Shown: piece by piece, positions 38,644-50,372 of the stretch
How the letters are laid out: every line of letters begins with the position of its first letter
Position numbering within the stretch: position 1 is the first letter of the stretch
Assembly (NCBI GenBank): GCA_950295325.1
Contig: OX485805.1
Location: forward strand, 21,255,501 to 21,319,500
Origin: Polytrichum commune
Taxonomy: Eukaryota > Streptophyta > Polytrichopsida > Polytrichales > Polytrichaceae
DNA: 64,000 nucleotides
Direction of reading: 5' to 3'
Made by a program: the position numbers and the translations under genes
Notes under the pieces: generated by a model
Told to the model about the DNA's origin: nothing
Databases searched by the model: none
Seen by the model: only the letters and a program-made list of their open reading frames with translations

Positions 38644-41600
38644 TTAGTTTTGAAGTGGACTCCTGAGGATTTTCCAATACCGGAGTCCATATCCTACACG
38701 GATAAGAAAAAGCTCAACAAGCATGTGGGCAATGCTAAGAGGGTTCACTTTTGACCCTGGAATCTCTGTCCAAGTTACTGCTACTTCACGAACTGGAATA
38801 TGTAGACTCTTGCAGAGGTACAGCAACTCCACATCAAAGGTCCACCTACACAGAAAGCACATTTGTTCTTAACATCAGAGATAAAGAAGTCACATGCACA
38901 TGTTTTACTTTCTATGCAAAAGCATGTCACTGACGATATGATAGTTCAAAACTTGCAAGTTCCGAGGGAGGTACACTTCCTCTGTTTGCTTGGTAGGTCA
39001 CCCCAAACAATTGCAAAGGAGTAAAACAAAATACCTTTGTATCCGCATGTTGCTGAACAGTTGCTGAGCTGCTGCCCGAGTGAACATCTTGAAGCCGCAC
39101 TGCTCAACATAGCCCACATTAGACAAGTTATAAGATTAACATTTCTAAAGTGTTGGGATGAACAATCCTAAACAGTGTGTGAAGTTCCCATTGGGTACCC
39201 TGTGGCAGGTGACTAAAACACCTAAGAATAGTATATCAAAGCTCATTATGCATGAAAGGTCATGATTTACTTGGACAAGACACAAGGAAACTTGATAACC
39301 TCAAGAGAAGGTTCAAACCAATACCTACTGTTCAAAGGTTCCCAAAAACCAGCTAGTACTTCTGCAACTTAGATTTTCTGGACTTCTAAAATTAGTGTGC
39401 CACAAACAAATGCTAAATTGGTAGTCATCTAAGTTGTGATACAAGGATCACTATCACCAAATCTGAATACATAAGTCCTCAAAAGATGACATAGGAGATT
39501 CTAGATAAACTTCAAGCAATACAGAAAAGATCCAGAAAGCGGAAATTCACATGCAAGGAAGGCACCTGTGTATCCCGGATTCCTCCTCCAGCAACAAGGC
39601 GCACACAAAGGTGGAAACCCTTCATCAAAATGTTGCGGTACCATTTGCGCTGCACAATAGAGATGGGCAAAAATCTTAAAATTGGACTCACTGCGGACCA
39701 TGATAGAACCAGCTTTGCGCCATTCTGTGTTGAGACAAGAGCAAGACTGATTTTATTTATTTTCCTCCTGTAATGACCTCAATAAATGACCCATATGATG
39801 GTCTTCATCTGCCAAGAAGAATCAAGTAGATAGATCACGTACTGTGGCCAAGGCTTGCTTCTCTAAGTGCGCTCTGGAGCCCCACACAGATACTGGGATC
39901 ACATCACCATCAGCAATGGAGCTTCCTATCACCGCAACATCTTGCTCTGCCATGCTTAGTAGCAACTGAAGGCACACACAACAAGAAAGTTACAACGTGT
40001 CAATCAACTTCCCTTTCTAATCAAAGAAGTCTTCTGTTGTGATCCATTCAGAAACGATGAATGCACCCTGTCCTTACTCTTTTATGCAAGTATGAACATA
40101 ACTATCAATTTGGGATCTTGTGAAAACCTACTTGAGTTTCCAATTTTTCCAGGTCCGCAAATCTGGTAGCACCATCTGAGTCAAGCATCAAAAGAAGCTC
40201 TCCTCGAGAACACAGCATCCCCTGCATTACCATAACTTTCAGCACAAATGTGTGCATCGTTTTCTATGCATTCTGAAACACCCAGTATTCATTCAAGTCA
40301 CATAACTTGTAGCATGTGGATCAACCACAGCAAAGCAAATTAAATTCCACCCTGTGCAACATCACACATGATTGTCACACACTATAGTATAGACAATACA
40401 GTTTTCAAAACAAAAACAGAAGTAAGCTTGAAATGATGAACACCTTTCTAGTAGCTGCTCCCTTTCCTTGATTTACTCCCTGCTTCAGGACACGTATCAA
40501 ATCCGAACTCGTTTTGCTGGCATACTCAAGTGCAATATCAACAGTTTTGTCGATACTTCCATCGTCTACAACAATAATCTACTCCCATCCACAACAAAAA
40601 GCACAGATAGTTCAGAGAGTATGCTCCAACGCATCCACACCATCTTAATTGAGACTGAGCAGAGTAATAGAAATTTTGATGAGTTTTCTTGTTTATTTAT
40701 ACAGTGCGTGCTGCTTCAATATACTGATTGCAACAGGCCTTCAAACAAAATTCAATCTAGCATCTATCATTGGAAGTTTGTGACCTCTCTCTGTTTCCAG
40801 ACATAATCCTGGTAAATTCTCACATTCTTATGCATCATATGTTCCGTGTTAACCAACCTAAATCAGAGGCTTCAGTGCCATTTGCAACATTCTAAACCAT
40901 GAAGACCACATTACAATATAATGCCATACATGTTTATTGCAACATGTACATCAACCATGATATTTCACAAAGTATTCAAGTTCTCAGGTGAAATTCTGAC
41001 CTTGTGATCTTTCTTATGCAACTGATCAGTTGTGTTGAGAATTTCTATTCCAATAAAAAGGTTAAGAGGAGGAAGCACCTCATAAGTGAAGGACTTGTTG
41101 CGTCCAGCTCGTTCTTGCAGATAACTGTATAACATCAAAAGACAATCATCATAATGCCATACTTCAAGCCTCATGCAAGCAAGCTACTACTGCTCATCAA
41201 GACTTCTCGTTGCCTGAACTACTGCAAAGTTATTACAACAACAAAAGCATTTCCTGAGAAACTTCACATGAAAATGGAGAATGAGATCAAGGAAACCATA
41301 CCCTAACATCTCACCAAGAGTGATGCTAAGTCTTGCCTCTTCATTGTATGCCGGCAGTATGAAGGAGATGTACTTCTCAGATGATCTGCTTAACATTGGG
41401 GATTGAGCCTGACACAGGGGTCCAAAGCAAACATATGAGTAGAGTATCATTAACGATTCTCACTTACATCACAGTATCAAGAGATCTGAGTAGAAAAAGA
41501 ACCAACGATTGCAAATGAAGACAATGCACATACCTGATCCTGGGATGACATTTCTCCCGAGAAAGGACATGACCCTGCAGTGCTGAACAAAAGCCATTCC

Positions 41601-42648
41601 AGTCCAACAGCCACAAAACAGCATCTTTAGAACACAAAGTGCTAGAATTTTGGCCAGCAACCTGCCGATCCATGGAAACAAATCAGAGCTACGTGTGAAG
41701 CATAGGACCCTCCAAACAATCTCTACAAGATGACAAAGTGAATGCTTTTTCTTTTAAATACCCTTATCATCTCCTATGAAGGATGAGGTAATATTGAGTC
41801 TAAGCTTAACAAAACCCTTCAACTGTTGAGATTTATGGCTTTCGCTGTCTCTTAGAATTCTTCTTCTGCTTCAATCCAGCAGAATTTAGCTCTCCCAACT
41901 AGGGAAATTGAGAATTCTAATCCGTTGACCTTATCAGCCAAAAAAATTCTTTAGGTCGAAATCGGTATGCAACTGCATTCATGATTGAATGCCCTGATTG
42001 CTTCCAAAGAGGCCCCACAAGATCCTCTCGCAGAATTGTAAGAGAAATTCGCTTGCCCTTCCCGAAAGGATGTCCGAATGGCAGATTCTTGAAATATAAA
42101 ATTGAAACGGAAAGAAAGATAAGCAGCTTTGCAAATTGAGCATCATACCTGATTGCAAGGTCCAGATTTCGTAAATGACTGGCCACACGGATGGAGCTCC
42201 ATGTGCCTACTGCCAAAACCTGCAACAGGGCAAATAATTTTAACCTCAAAACTCTTCGCAGAGATCTCTGAGCATCCGTTTTCTACTTCTTTGAAGTAAT
42301 TCAATTTCTTCTCTTGATCCCTGACGTGTTTCTTATCATTTAAGGGTTTAGACCATGTTGGACGAAGAACCAAAGCTCTGATCACCAGAAGCACATTCCT
42401 TCTCAAGTTTAGGATATGGTAAATATGTTAATTGATAACTCAGCATCGTCTGAAGAGGAGTACAGATCTATAAAAGAAATTGAGAACCCAGAAACCTCGC
42501 CGCACATTGACTCGACCTCTTCTTGTTACATGTACTGAACGCTACACGCGGATGTCTGCTAGAATTTCTGTATAGGAAAATTGAAGAAGGAGATTACCAG
42601 GACGAGAATGGCGGGGCCAAAGGGCGAAATCGCAACCGCAGGAGCCAT
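38644..42648 (-). CDS. ALG5: Dolichyl-phosphate beta-glucosyltransferase
   Basis: Exons in transcript order: 42648-42598, 42219-42149, 41582-41534, 41408-41302, 41124-41079, 40578-40444, 40221-40132, 39965-39843, 39649-39566, 39099-39035, 38845-38644. This gives 340 aa with consistent phases (human ALG5 is 324). The enzyme transfers glucose from UDP-glucose to dolichyl phosphate at the cytosolic face of the ER. The product is the donor for the last glucoses on the lipid-linked N-glycan precursor. There is one N-terminal membrane anchor (about residues 8-23), then the GT-A family 2 signatures: [12 protein letters not shown] (start of the fold), IIVVDDGS (about 109-116), [13 protein letters not shown], the metal-binding DSD in [10 protein letters not shown] (about 167-169), [21 protein letters not shown] and [11 protein letters not shown]. 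The exon 2-3 junction is supported only by phase. The linker between anchor and catalytic domain is poorly conserved, so exon 3 could be wrong. Confidence 0.94.
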
Positions 42649-42900
42649 GATGTCGGGAGCGGAGAACAAAATCGGTGCAAAGCTTGCAGCGTCGCCATGG
42701 CCATGGACGCCATAGCCAGCTCTCCATTTTTCGTTCCTTTCCGTCAGCCATCTCGATTGACTTTCGTCTCCACGTCGTCATCATTCGTCCCCACAATTCA
42801 CGTCAATTTCTCGTTCATTTCGTCAGACGAGAGTTGTTCTCGTCCAGGTCATCTTCGTCCATTCTGGGGTCTCTGTGGGTTATGACTATGTGCATAACTG
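42649..42900 (-). promoter_or_regulatory. ALG5 promoter and 5' leader
   Basis: This is a CpG-richer block directly upstream of the ALG5 start codon, falling back to AT-rich DNA by about 42900. Two further ATGs at about 42690-42715 (minus strand) are in another frame that does not continue into exon 2. They would act as upstream starts if transcribed. Confidence 0.5.
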
Positions 42901-45330
42901 ATCGCTCATCCAATAGCAAAAGGATTATCAAAACTTGTTATAGTTTTCATCCAAGTAAGATGTCATCCATCATTCTCATATTATGTCCATGAGCTCATCG
43001 GTTATAATTGATAACCAACTCAACTAGGTCTCTTGTGGCTCATCATCCACTCTCCTCTTGTTGATTATCTAGTCCATATCATACAACTTTGAGCCAAAAG
43101 TCAGCCCCATTCAATCTCACGATGTATGTGTGCCATCTATCCCAAAACTTGAGTTTTGACAAAAGGAATCCATCTAGGTAAAGAGGAAGCCTCAAGCCCT
43201 TAGTATGACATGGTCTTCAAGACAAAAACACATGCTATCAAACTAAATTTTGGGATTAAAGGTCACGAAAAGGCAGCCAATTAGGGGTGCCACATTGTTC
43301 AAGGGATACACTTGTTAATTGTTATTTTATTTATTTTTAAATGGTTGGCTCGTATTTGTTTCATATTTTACAAATGTAGATCAAATCCTCAATGTTGAAC
43401 TTCAATGAAGTGTCGTGAAGTAGCCCACAACGCATAAATGCATGAATACAAATTATGGCTTCAAATAGGCCCACCCTATAAGAGAATGTGACCCATGACT
43501 AGGTCATGTTAAGCACGTTACGATGAGAATTGAATAGACTAAATCAAAGTGTGCATATTCATATTCCAACCAAACATAAGTCAAGCAACTTGTCATGCTA
43601 TTCTTATTTATTTGATTGAGGTCTTTGATCGAGGCCTAATTTAAATAATACACACAACTATTGGTGACATGCCTCAAGCATGGCATTCACTATGAAGCAA
43701 TGTTTATCTTCAAATCAAAGTGAAATTTACAAAGACCTACACTAATTTGCTCTTGAAACATATGCAAATCTCTGTGATTTTTACAAGAGGAAGATCAAAC
43801 ATGAGATGGCGCCTTGGAATACTCTAATGTCAAGAGAGGACCATCCCATTGGGACATCGTGGAGAATTAAGAGTTAAAAACAAACAACAAAATTCATGTT
43901 GATGAAAATGAAGCTTTGGTTGCTCACAATTCATTTGATAAGCTAGGGTTAGCCATTACATGCTACAATATATTGGAATTAGTTAGTTGGGATGATGTGG
44001 GGGATATGCATAGATAAATTTGACATCATGACTCCTTTTACCACATTAACTATACATACCTGAATAACAACTATGACTATTGATCAATGATCAAACGATT
44101 ATGATGGGACAATTAAGGTATGGTGTGACCCTATTGAGGATACTCCAACTCCACATTAGAATGTGGTTGTTGAGTCCAATTGGAAGTTGTCCAAGCGATG
44201 TTCAGTCCTGTAAAATATCATTCCAAGTGCCAAGATTGAAGTTGAGATGCAAAAGACATAAGAGGTCAAAGTGTCAATTCTCTTTCTCTTTAAATAATCA
44301 CGTGGACCCTCCCAATTGTGTTAACATGTGATTGAATCTACCATGTTGTCTATATTTTGAAGACGTAGTCCAATCTTATCATAGCACATGCTTTTTTATT
44401 TGTTCATTCTAGACCACAAGCCTTGCCATTTACCACTTAGATATAAGTGTCCAATTAAGGAGATTGTCCACAAAAGGCCCCACAAACCTTATTAGATTGT
44501 TATTTCATTTTGATATGACACCTCATTAGGGTATATGTGCCATTATTAGATGTAACCTAAAAACATAACTTCACTCATCCTTTAATTTTGGGATTTTTTT
44601 AATTTCCTTCTTTTATTCCTTTTTTTTAATGTGTTTTCTATGGTCCAACTTGGAGATGGGTTGGATATCGATATCATAGGTTGGGGCTTGGTCAAGGGTG
44701 GACTAAACCCATTCAAGTGAAAATAGTTTCTAATAGTTGCCGAAAATCTATGACGGCCCGGATTTTCAAAGAGGTTGGGATGCTCATGCCTACAATATAC
44801 ATAGTGTGATGCTACTATTGTTGTGGCATGTTAATCGGAATGGTCTTCATGATTTGTCATGTAGCACCAAGTGACCCATGCAGTCTTTTCTGGTTGCCAT
44901 CCAGTGATTGCAAGATAATGAACATGAATCGATGATGAATAGTGTAGTCACACTAAATCAAATGCATAATGTAATCAGGAAGGTTTGTGGGGGGGGGGGG
45001 GGGGGAAAGAGGATAATCGTAAGTAAGGACATTGTGTTTGGTGCCATTCTTATTGAAACCATGCCCTCCAATGAACATGATCCACGAATGTTTACTATAA
45101 GTCTATGGGGGAAAAAACAAATCGACCATGTCCGTTGTTCAACCTTTCACGACAACATCATTCGCCTTTAACTAAGGTATGTGGAAGGCTTGATGTGGTC
45201 AATCATCTATATTTGAGTGGTGTACGGCAAGGCTTGTATCCAAGAACATACACCAAATGTAAAAGGCCAACCACCTGACATAATCTTGTTTAACGTACCT
45301 TGAAGTAGATGACCAACATGATACTTTAGT
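42901..45330. other. Intergenic DNA without a supported gene
   Basis: AT-rich, CpG-poor sequence between the ALG5 promoter and the fold-back at 45357. It contains short frames only and a G run of about 16-17 bases near 44990-45006. Confidence 0.5.
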
Positions 45331-45356
45331 CGAAACCTAAGGACTTGTTTGTATTA

Positions 45357-45458
45357 GGTAATCGTTTTATTGGAAAGGTTATCGGTGCAGAACCGCGGGC
45401 TCGCCACCTTGACAGAACCTGTTCTGCACTGATAACCGGTTCCAATAAAACGATTACC
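45357..45458. repeat. Long near-perfect inverted repeat
   Basis: The arms 45357-45393 and 45421-45458 (37 and 38 bases, starting GGTAATCGTTTTATTGGAA) differ at about two substitutions and one or two indels. They flank a 27-base loop. The GC-rich, CpG-containing sequence stands out from the AT-rich surroundings. An overlapping open frame across 45345-45695 is probably a by-product. Confidence 0.85.
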
Positions 45459-45462
45459 GGAC

Positions 45463-45651
45463 GTAACCGGTTGGCCGCTTTGTTGAGCCGCGCAGGTGAC
45501 CTAAACAGTGGGTCACCTGTCGTCTTCTTCAACATATCTGATTTAGATGATCATAACCGGCTGGGATATCGAGGTTATCGTCTGCAAACCTGTGTGCTCA
45601 GAGCCAATCGTGTAGTGCCACCTCGGCGAAACAAAACAGCCAACCGGTTAC
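45463..45651. repeat. Second inverted repeat with inner hairpin
   Basis: The arms at 45463-45489 and 45625-45651 share GTAACCGGTTGGC and a TTTTGTT-like block (about 21 of 27 positions). Between them lies CAGGTGACC ... GGTCACCTG, a 9-bp hairpin near 45492-45520. Together with the neighbouring repeat this looks like a compound fold-back element. Confidence 0.7.
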
Positions 45652-45994
45652 GAGCAATCCAACATGGATGGCTCCGGAGTCCATCATGTGCGTGAGAGGG
45701 TGATGAAAGAATAGGGTTTCGAGTAAATGTGTCCACGTAAACATAAAGGGATTTTGCTCGAGGTGATGATGTGGAATCATATTCGTTCACCCTCCCCCAC
45801 ATGGGAGCTCATGGCATACAATACGGTGGTCACACCATCTTGCCTAGTCAAAACGAAAGCGAAACACGAGGCTCCCCGAGTTTCCCTTCAACTTGCAATA
45901 TCCAAGTGCTCCTTGTCACCTTTCTAGCTTGAAGCGGTGCCGCAAATGCTCGGAACCTTCCCCGAAAACAAGTTAATGTGCTCTCCGTAACTAA

Positions 45995-46493
45995 GGGCCA
46001 CTTCACACACGAGCCAAGAGCCGTGACCATGACATTGTGAGAGCCCAAAAGAAAGTGTCCAAAGGCTGTCTCAAGACACCCCCAAAGTCATGTAGTGTGG
46101 TCACGGACCCTCAGGTGTAGTGTGAAGTCATATGTGACTGGGCCCTCAACCAAATGCTATTTCAATGAATTTCTATTCATGCGGGTCCTAATGTTTGATA
46201 AAATAGAATAAATCAATGGTTGTGAGCGTTTGGAGTGTCATGGTCTCCCGGTTTTGTGTTAGGCCTACCTCCAAGAGGTGATTTTTGAAAATAGTCCAAG
46301 TGACCATGAAGCATGATTGATTCGATGTCATGTAGGAATCCATGTAGACTTTACATCCATCTAGCATTCACATACTCCGTTGGCCCCTCAAGCGTAGTGT
46401 GAAGCGAACTTGGATTGGCTCCGCCTTTTCCACCAATGAGAGTGCTTGAAGTGTAATGGTCGCGGGCTCTCAGTCTCGTTTGTGAAGTGGCCC
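45995..46493. mobile_element. PIF/Harbinger-type MITE, 499 bp
   Basis: The inverted ends GGGCCACTTCACA... (left) and its complement at the right agree over about 30 bp with a few mismatches. They are flanked on each side by TAA (45992-45994 and 46494-46496). Subterminal motifs CCTCA-G-GTAGTGTGAAG occur at about 46110 and 46388. There is no coding sequence. The end begins GGGCC, as in the larger element at 33018. Confidence 0.85.
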
Positions 46494-46605
46494 TAAGACC
46501 ACTTCAAGGTGAACCTCCATTGTGGGAAATGCAGTGTCTTACTATTAGTTCTCTTGCATGAAATGGGTTTGATGATTTACTTTAATGATATATTTCCAAA
46601 CCCTA

Positions 46606-46633
46606 TCTATCCATCTATCTATCTATCTATATA
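46606..46633. repeat. CTAT tetranucleotide microsatellite
   Basis: About six CTAT units with one interruption. The stretch 46497-48100 around it is AT-rich and shows no supported gene. Confidence 0.8.
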
Positions 46634-48099
46634 TCAAAGCCGTCTAGTGGAAGAGAATCAATGGCAAGGAACTGTGATTCCCACGTTAATGTTCCATGGG
46701 TACTGGGTCCACATGCCAACTTCAACAAATATAGGGTATAATAATGATGTGATTGAGTTTTCACATAACATTATTTAGTTATGTGGGTCGGTACTATGAT
46801 CTTGGAATATGTCAATTAATTTTGTGGATCCCAAACAAAGTAGGATTTTCATTTATTATTCTTACATTTAGGTTGAGTCCACTCGGAAATTCTAGCACTA
46901 TTCATAGGAGTCATTGTTTGTTCCGGTATTATCCACTAAAAATACTATTCATAGCAACACCGTCATTGAAAGTATTGATATGATTCACAATATTCTTATT
47001 ATTTATACCGGTGTTAGTTTCTTCTTATTTTCTAAGTTTCTTCCCATGAAGGTGAGATGGTGGAGGCCCATGTCATGTGCTAAGTATAGAATGGAACACA
47101 AACATGCAATTGAGTAATGTTATGCGATTGTATATTGTGCTATAGGTGTTTTATAATTGTAGTACCTTCTTAACTTTGACAAACATAATATACTTCAGTC
47201 CACAAATTACGTGGACCCTTGAATATCCTCCGATGCATAATGCCCTACATGTTACCACATCTCATCATATTGAACTTGAATTTGGTGTAATATCTTTAAT
47301 CGATTTACACATAATTCTCAAAGATTTAAATAGTGCATGATAATAAATGAGCAAGTGGGTGACCCACATGTGAAAACTACGTTCTAAAGGCGGGAAATTT
47401 TCCTTTGTATGGAGTGAGTGTGTTGAATAATGTCATGAACGACTTATTTAATATTCTATGTTTGAATGAGGGTGTCACATGTCACATAGTAGTTGGTTGG
47501 CACATGTGAAACAATCAATGTGACATGAAATACATTTTCCACAAGCAAAGTGCTTAAACACTCTAACCTCACTAATATGCCACATGTGGTAACCAAAGTG
47601 CACACAATATTAAAGAGGTTTGTAGTGTTAACATGATAATAGAGAATTAATGTATTGTGGGATATTATGGAATAACACAAAGTCAACATTACAACAATGA
47701 CAATAATGACAAGATGATGCATGTGAGAATGAGGTATGAATTCCTTTGGTAGTTATTTTAACGTTAAAAAACTGTGATATATGGGAAGGAAATGTGACAA
47801 CAAGGAAGGAGATTCAAACTGAGCACATCCGTTCCCTAGGGTTTCGGGACATAAGAGAGGGAGTGACATTGTGGAGGGTGACAATATGGAAGTTAGGGTG
47901 TGCAGTGTGTGAGATTCACCATTTCACACAACACAACCACTTCACTTCCACATGAAGTTGAAAGAAACTGGTCGTCTACTTGCATGATGAGCAATTCGAG
48001 GTGCAGATTCATCGAGGACGTGCATTACAATGGAATCCTAGTCATTACTTACCTATACGCACATTCGTGGACCTGATTCTTGATGACTCACTGTAAGTC

Positions 48100-50372
48100 G
48101 ATGCTCCTTGAGCATGCCTGCTTTTGAGGAGATTGAGATTAACTTAGGCTTCGGAGCATTTCGGAGTTGCGCATACAGCGATAAATCGACGGACATCATC
48201 AGACAAAGCTGGAGGCAATTTGATACCTCGTAGTTTCTTTCTCCGTACGCATGTTGAATAACATCCGAAATTCTCCGTATAGAATTTCAGGGGCAAAGTA
48301 TGGGATTACTATGCAACCCTAGTTCCTGCGAGATGCATTCAGGCGCGGAGTTTACAAAGACCTCTCTCACCGGAAGCCTTTCAAGCAAGATTTGCACACG
48401 AGACCGCGGAGATTGCATGCTCTTAGTTACTTCCGCACGAGTGGGAGGTTGAGTTGTGCGTGGTGATGAGTGCATTAATATGATGTCTCTTGTGGATTAA
48501 GTTAGCGTATAGAGAGGTAGTGTAAGAAGATGCAGAAATCTAGGAACAATTCGGTTTGATTTTCTTGAATATGTTGGGAGTTGAGGGGGTTAAAAGCTTC
48601 CAAACTTCGTCAGCCAGCCAACCGGAGCCAGGGCGCGCAGATCATCACCATGAGGTCGGCTCTCCTTCGCCGTTCCTCATATACAGAGGATGCGAGTGGA
48701 GTAGGATGAATTAATTGAGGTGGTATCGGAGGATGACAAGGCTAGTTAGGGTGACAATTCATCAGAATGTAGTTAATTTTCGGATCGAGTCCACCGCGAA
48801 CAATTTGATACGAATGAATCATAAATCTCGGGTGTCTGGGAGTCAGTCAATCACGTTCAGAAGAAAAACTAAATAAAGAATGTTGGAGCGCCTCTGGAAG
48901 GAAGCTGATACCGGCTCTTGGCAGTCAGACGAAACCTGTTACCTGATCACCGTCCACTTCGGTGCCCTACAGCCGGGGTCCTCCCTACGGGCACAGTTAC
49001 CACCTGGCCGACCACGCGCCCGCACCTAAAACAGCGTCGGTGCTTTTCCTTCCATGTCTTTGAAAGAGCTCTGCTCCGTAAGGTGTGTGAACGTCATCAC
49101 GATTCGCCACCTGGCGGCGCACAAACCATGACAGGGAGGCAGAGGGAGCAGCCTGGGAGCAATTGCTGAGCAACTCATTTTATATAAGCTTTATTATAAA
49201 CATAGTTTCTCTTGGTTCCGGCATTCTTACGACAACCGAATGGTGGATCGAAAACATCTTTCAAATTCAGGAAGGGTTTTAGGGGCCCGAATTACATGCC
49301 AGAATAACAGGTCACTCTGATTTCCGATCGTGACACCGACCAAGTGCCTCTTTCTCCGCCCTGTGCATTAACTACCGACATCGGTTGCTCTTAAGAAGTG
49401 GATGTTCGAGAGAATGAGAGGCCTCTTCGATTAATTCTGCGTGAGATAGCTTATTGCTGTGTGCTTTGGCACCAGGACAATAATTGCACATGTAAGTAAT
49501 TGCAGAGCTGGATGACAGGGGAGTTGTGGTTTCTGAGAGGAGAGTCTTGACGTAATTCGAGGTGTTTGAGAATTACAGTGCTTGCTCTCGAGTTTGGCTT
49601 GACAATTCGACTGTGCTGTGGGAGGCACTTAGAGATTGTAGAACTAATTCCACTCAATCTTGCAATTCTGCAGATATCGGTGTATAGTACGCCCACTTCT
49701 GGTCTTGGTGATGCTGAGAAGTTTCGAAGGATATTTGCTTTGAAAAGGTGTGCTTCCGGATTTGTTGAGTTCCAGTCAAACTTGTTAATTGTGGTTTCAA
49801 TGTCGAAGGTTGAAGATAGCGATGTTTCTGATTTTTACAGTGAAGGGTTCATTTTCGCTGAGAAGGCTGAACTGCGAATTTTCACTTTCGCTTGATCGGA
49901 AGTTTTAGTCACGTCTTTCACAAGGGTTCGGTTCACGTAATCACGATTCAAAGCCCTCTTCTGTCTCATTAGGTAGAAACTTAGAATTGGATGATTACTA
50001 TGGTTGCAAGATTACTTCGAACATTTTTTCCTCTCGGTGCTGAGAGAAGTTTTAGCGAATTTATGGGCACAATTCATTTGACCAATCCTCCGCTTTACCC
50101 ATTGTGGCCTTCGTTGTTGTCTGTAAGGAGTCTTCTGTTTGTTCCTGTTTCACTGTTAGATTATTCTTGGCTATGGGTGTCCTATCTACAAGTGCTGCTT
50201 CCTCTTCTTGATACTACATGCTGGTTTGTTACGATCTTGCTCACGGGCCTCGGAACAGTATGTATGGCAAGAGAGAAAGTTCGAAACTGACAGTGTACAT
50301 ATGCAGGATTGATCGACTAATTGAAGATCTGGGATCTCTATATCAGATACTGGACATAGTTGTGTGGTAACC
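48100..50372 (+). promoter_or_regulatory. CpG-rich upstream region of the alpha-kinase gene
   Basis: From about 48100 the sequence loses the AT-rich, CpG-poor character of the repeat-filled DNA before it and becomes balanced in composition. This continues into the kinase exon. Open frames here (for example 48918-49169 and 49566-49895) show no recognisable domain and do not join the kinase frame. The simplest reading is promoter plus one or more non-coding leader exons, but a short unrecognised gene cannot be excluded. Confidence 0.4.

Noticed and set aside
41917-42219. Longer version of ALG5 exon 2 continuing past 42149
   Set aside because: The frame stays open, but using it leaves no donor with the right phase for exon 3. 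The donor at 42148 followed by the acceptor at 41583 fits. This remains the weakest ALG5 junction.
42523-42885. 120-codon plus-strand frame
   Set aside because: It is antisense to the ALG5 first exon and promoter and shows no recognisable protein.
45345-45695. 116-codon plus-strand frame
   Set aside because: It is made of two long inverted repeats, so the frame is a by-product of the fold-back.
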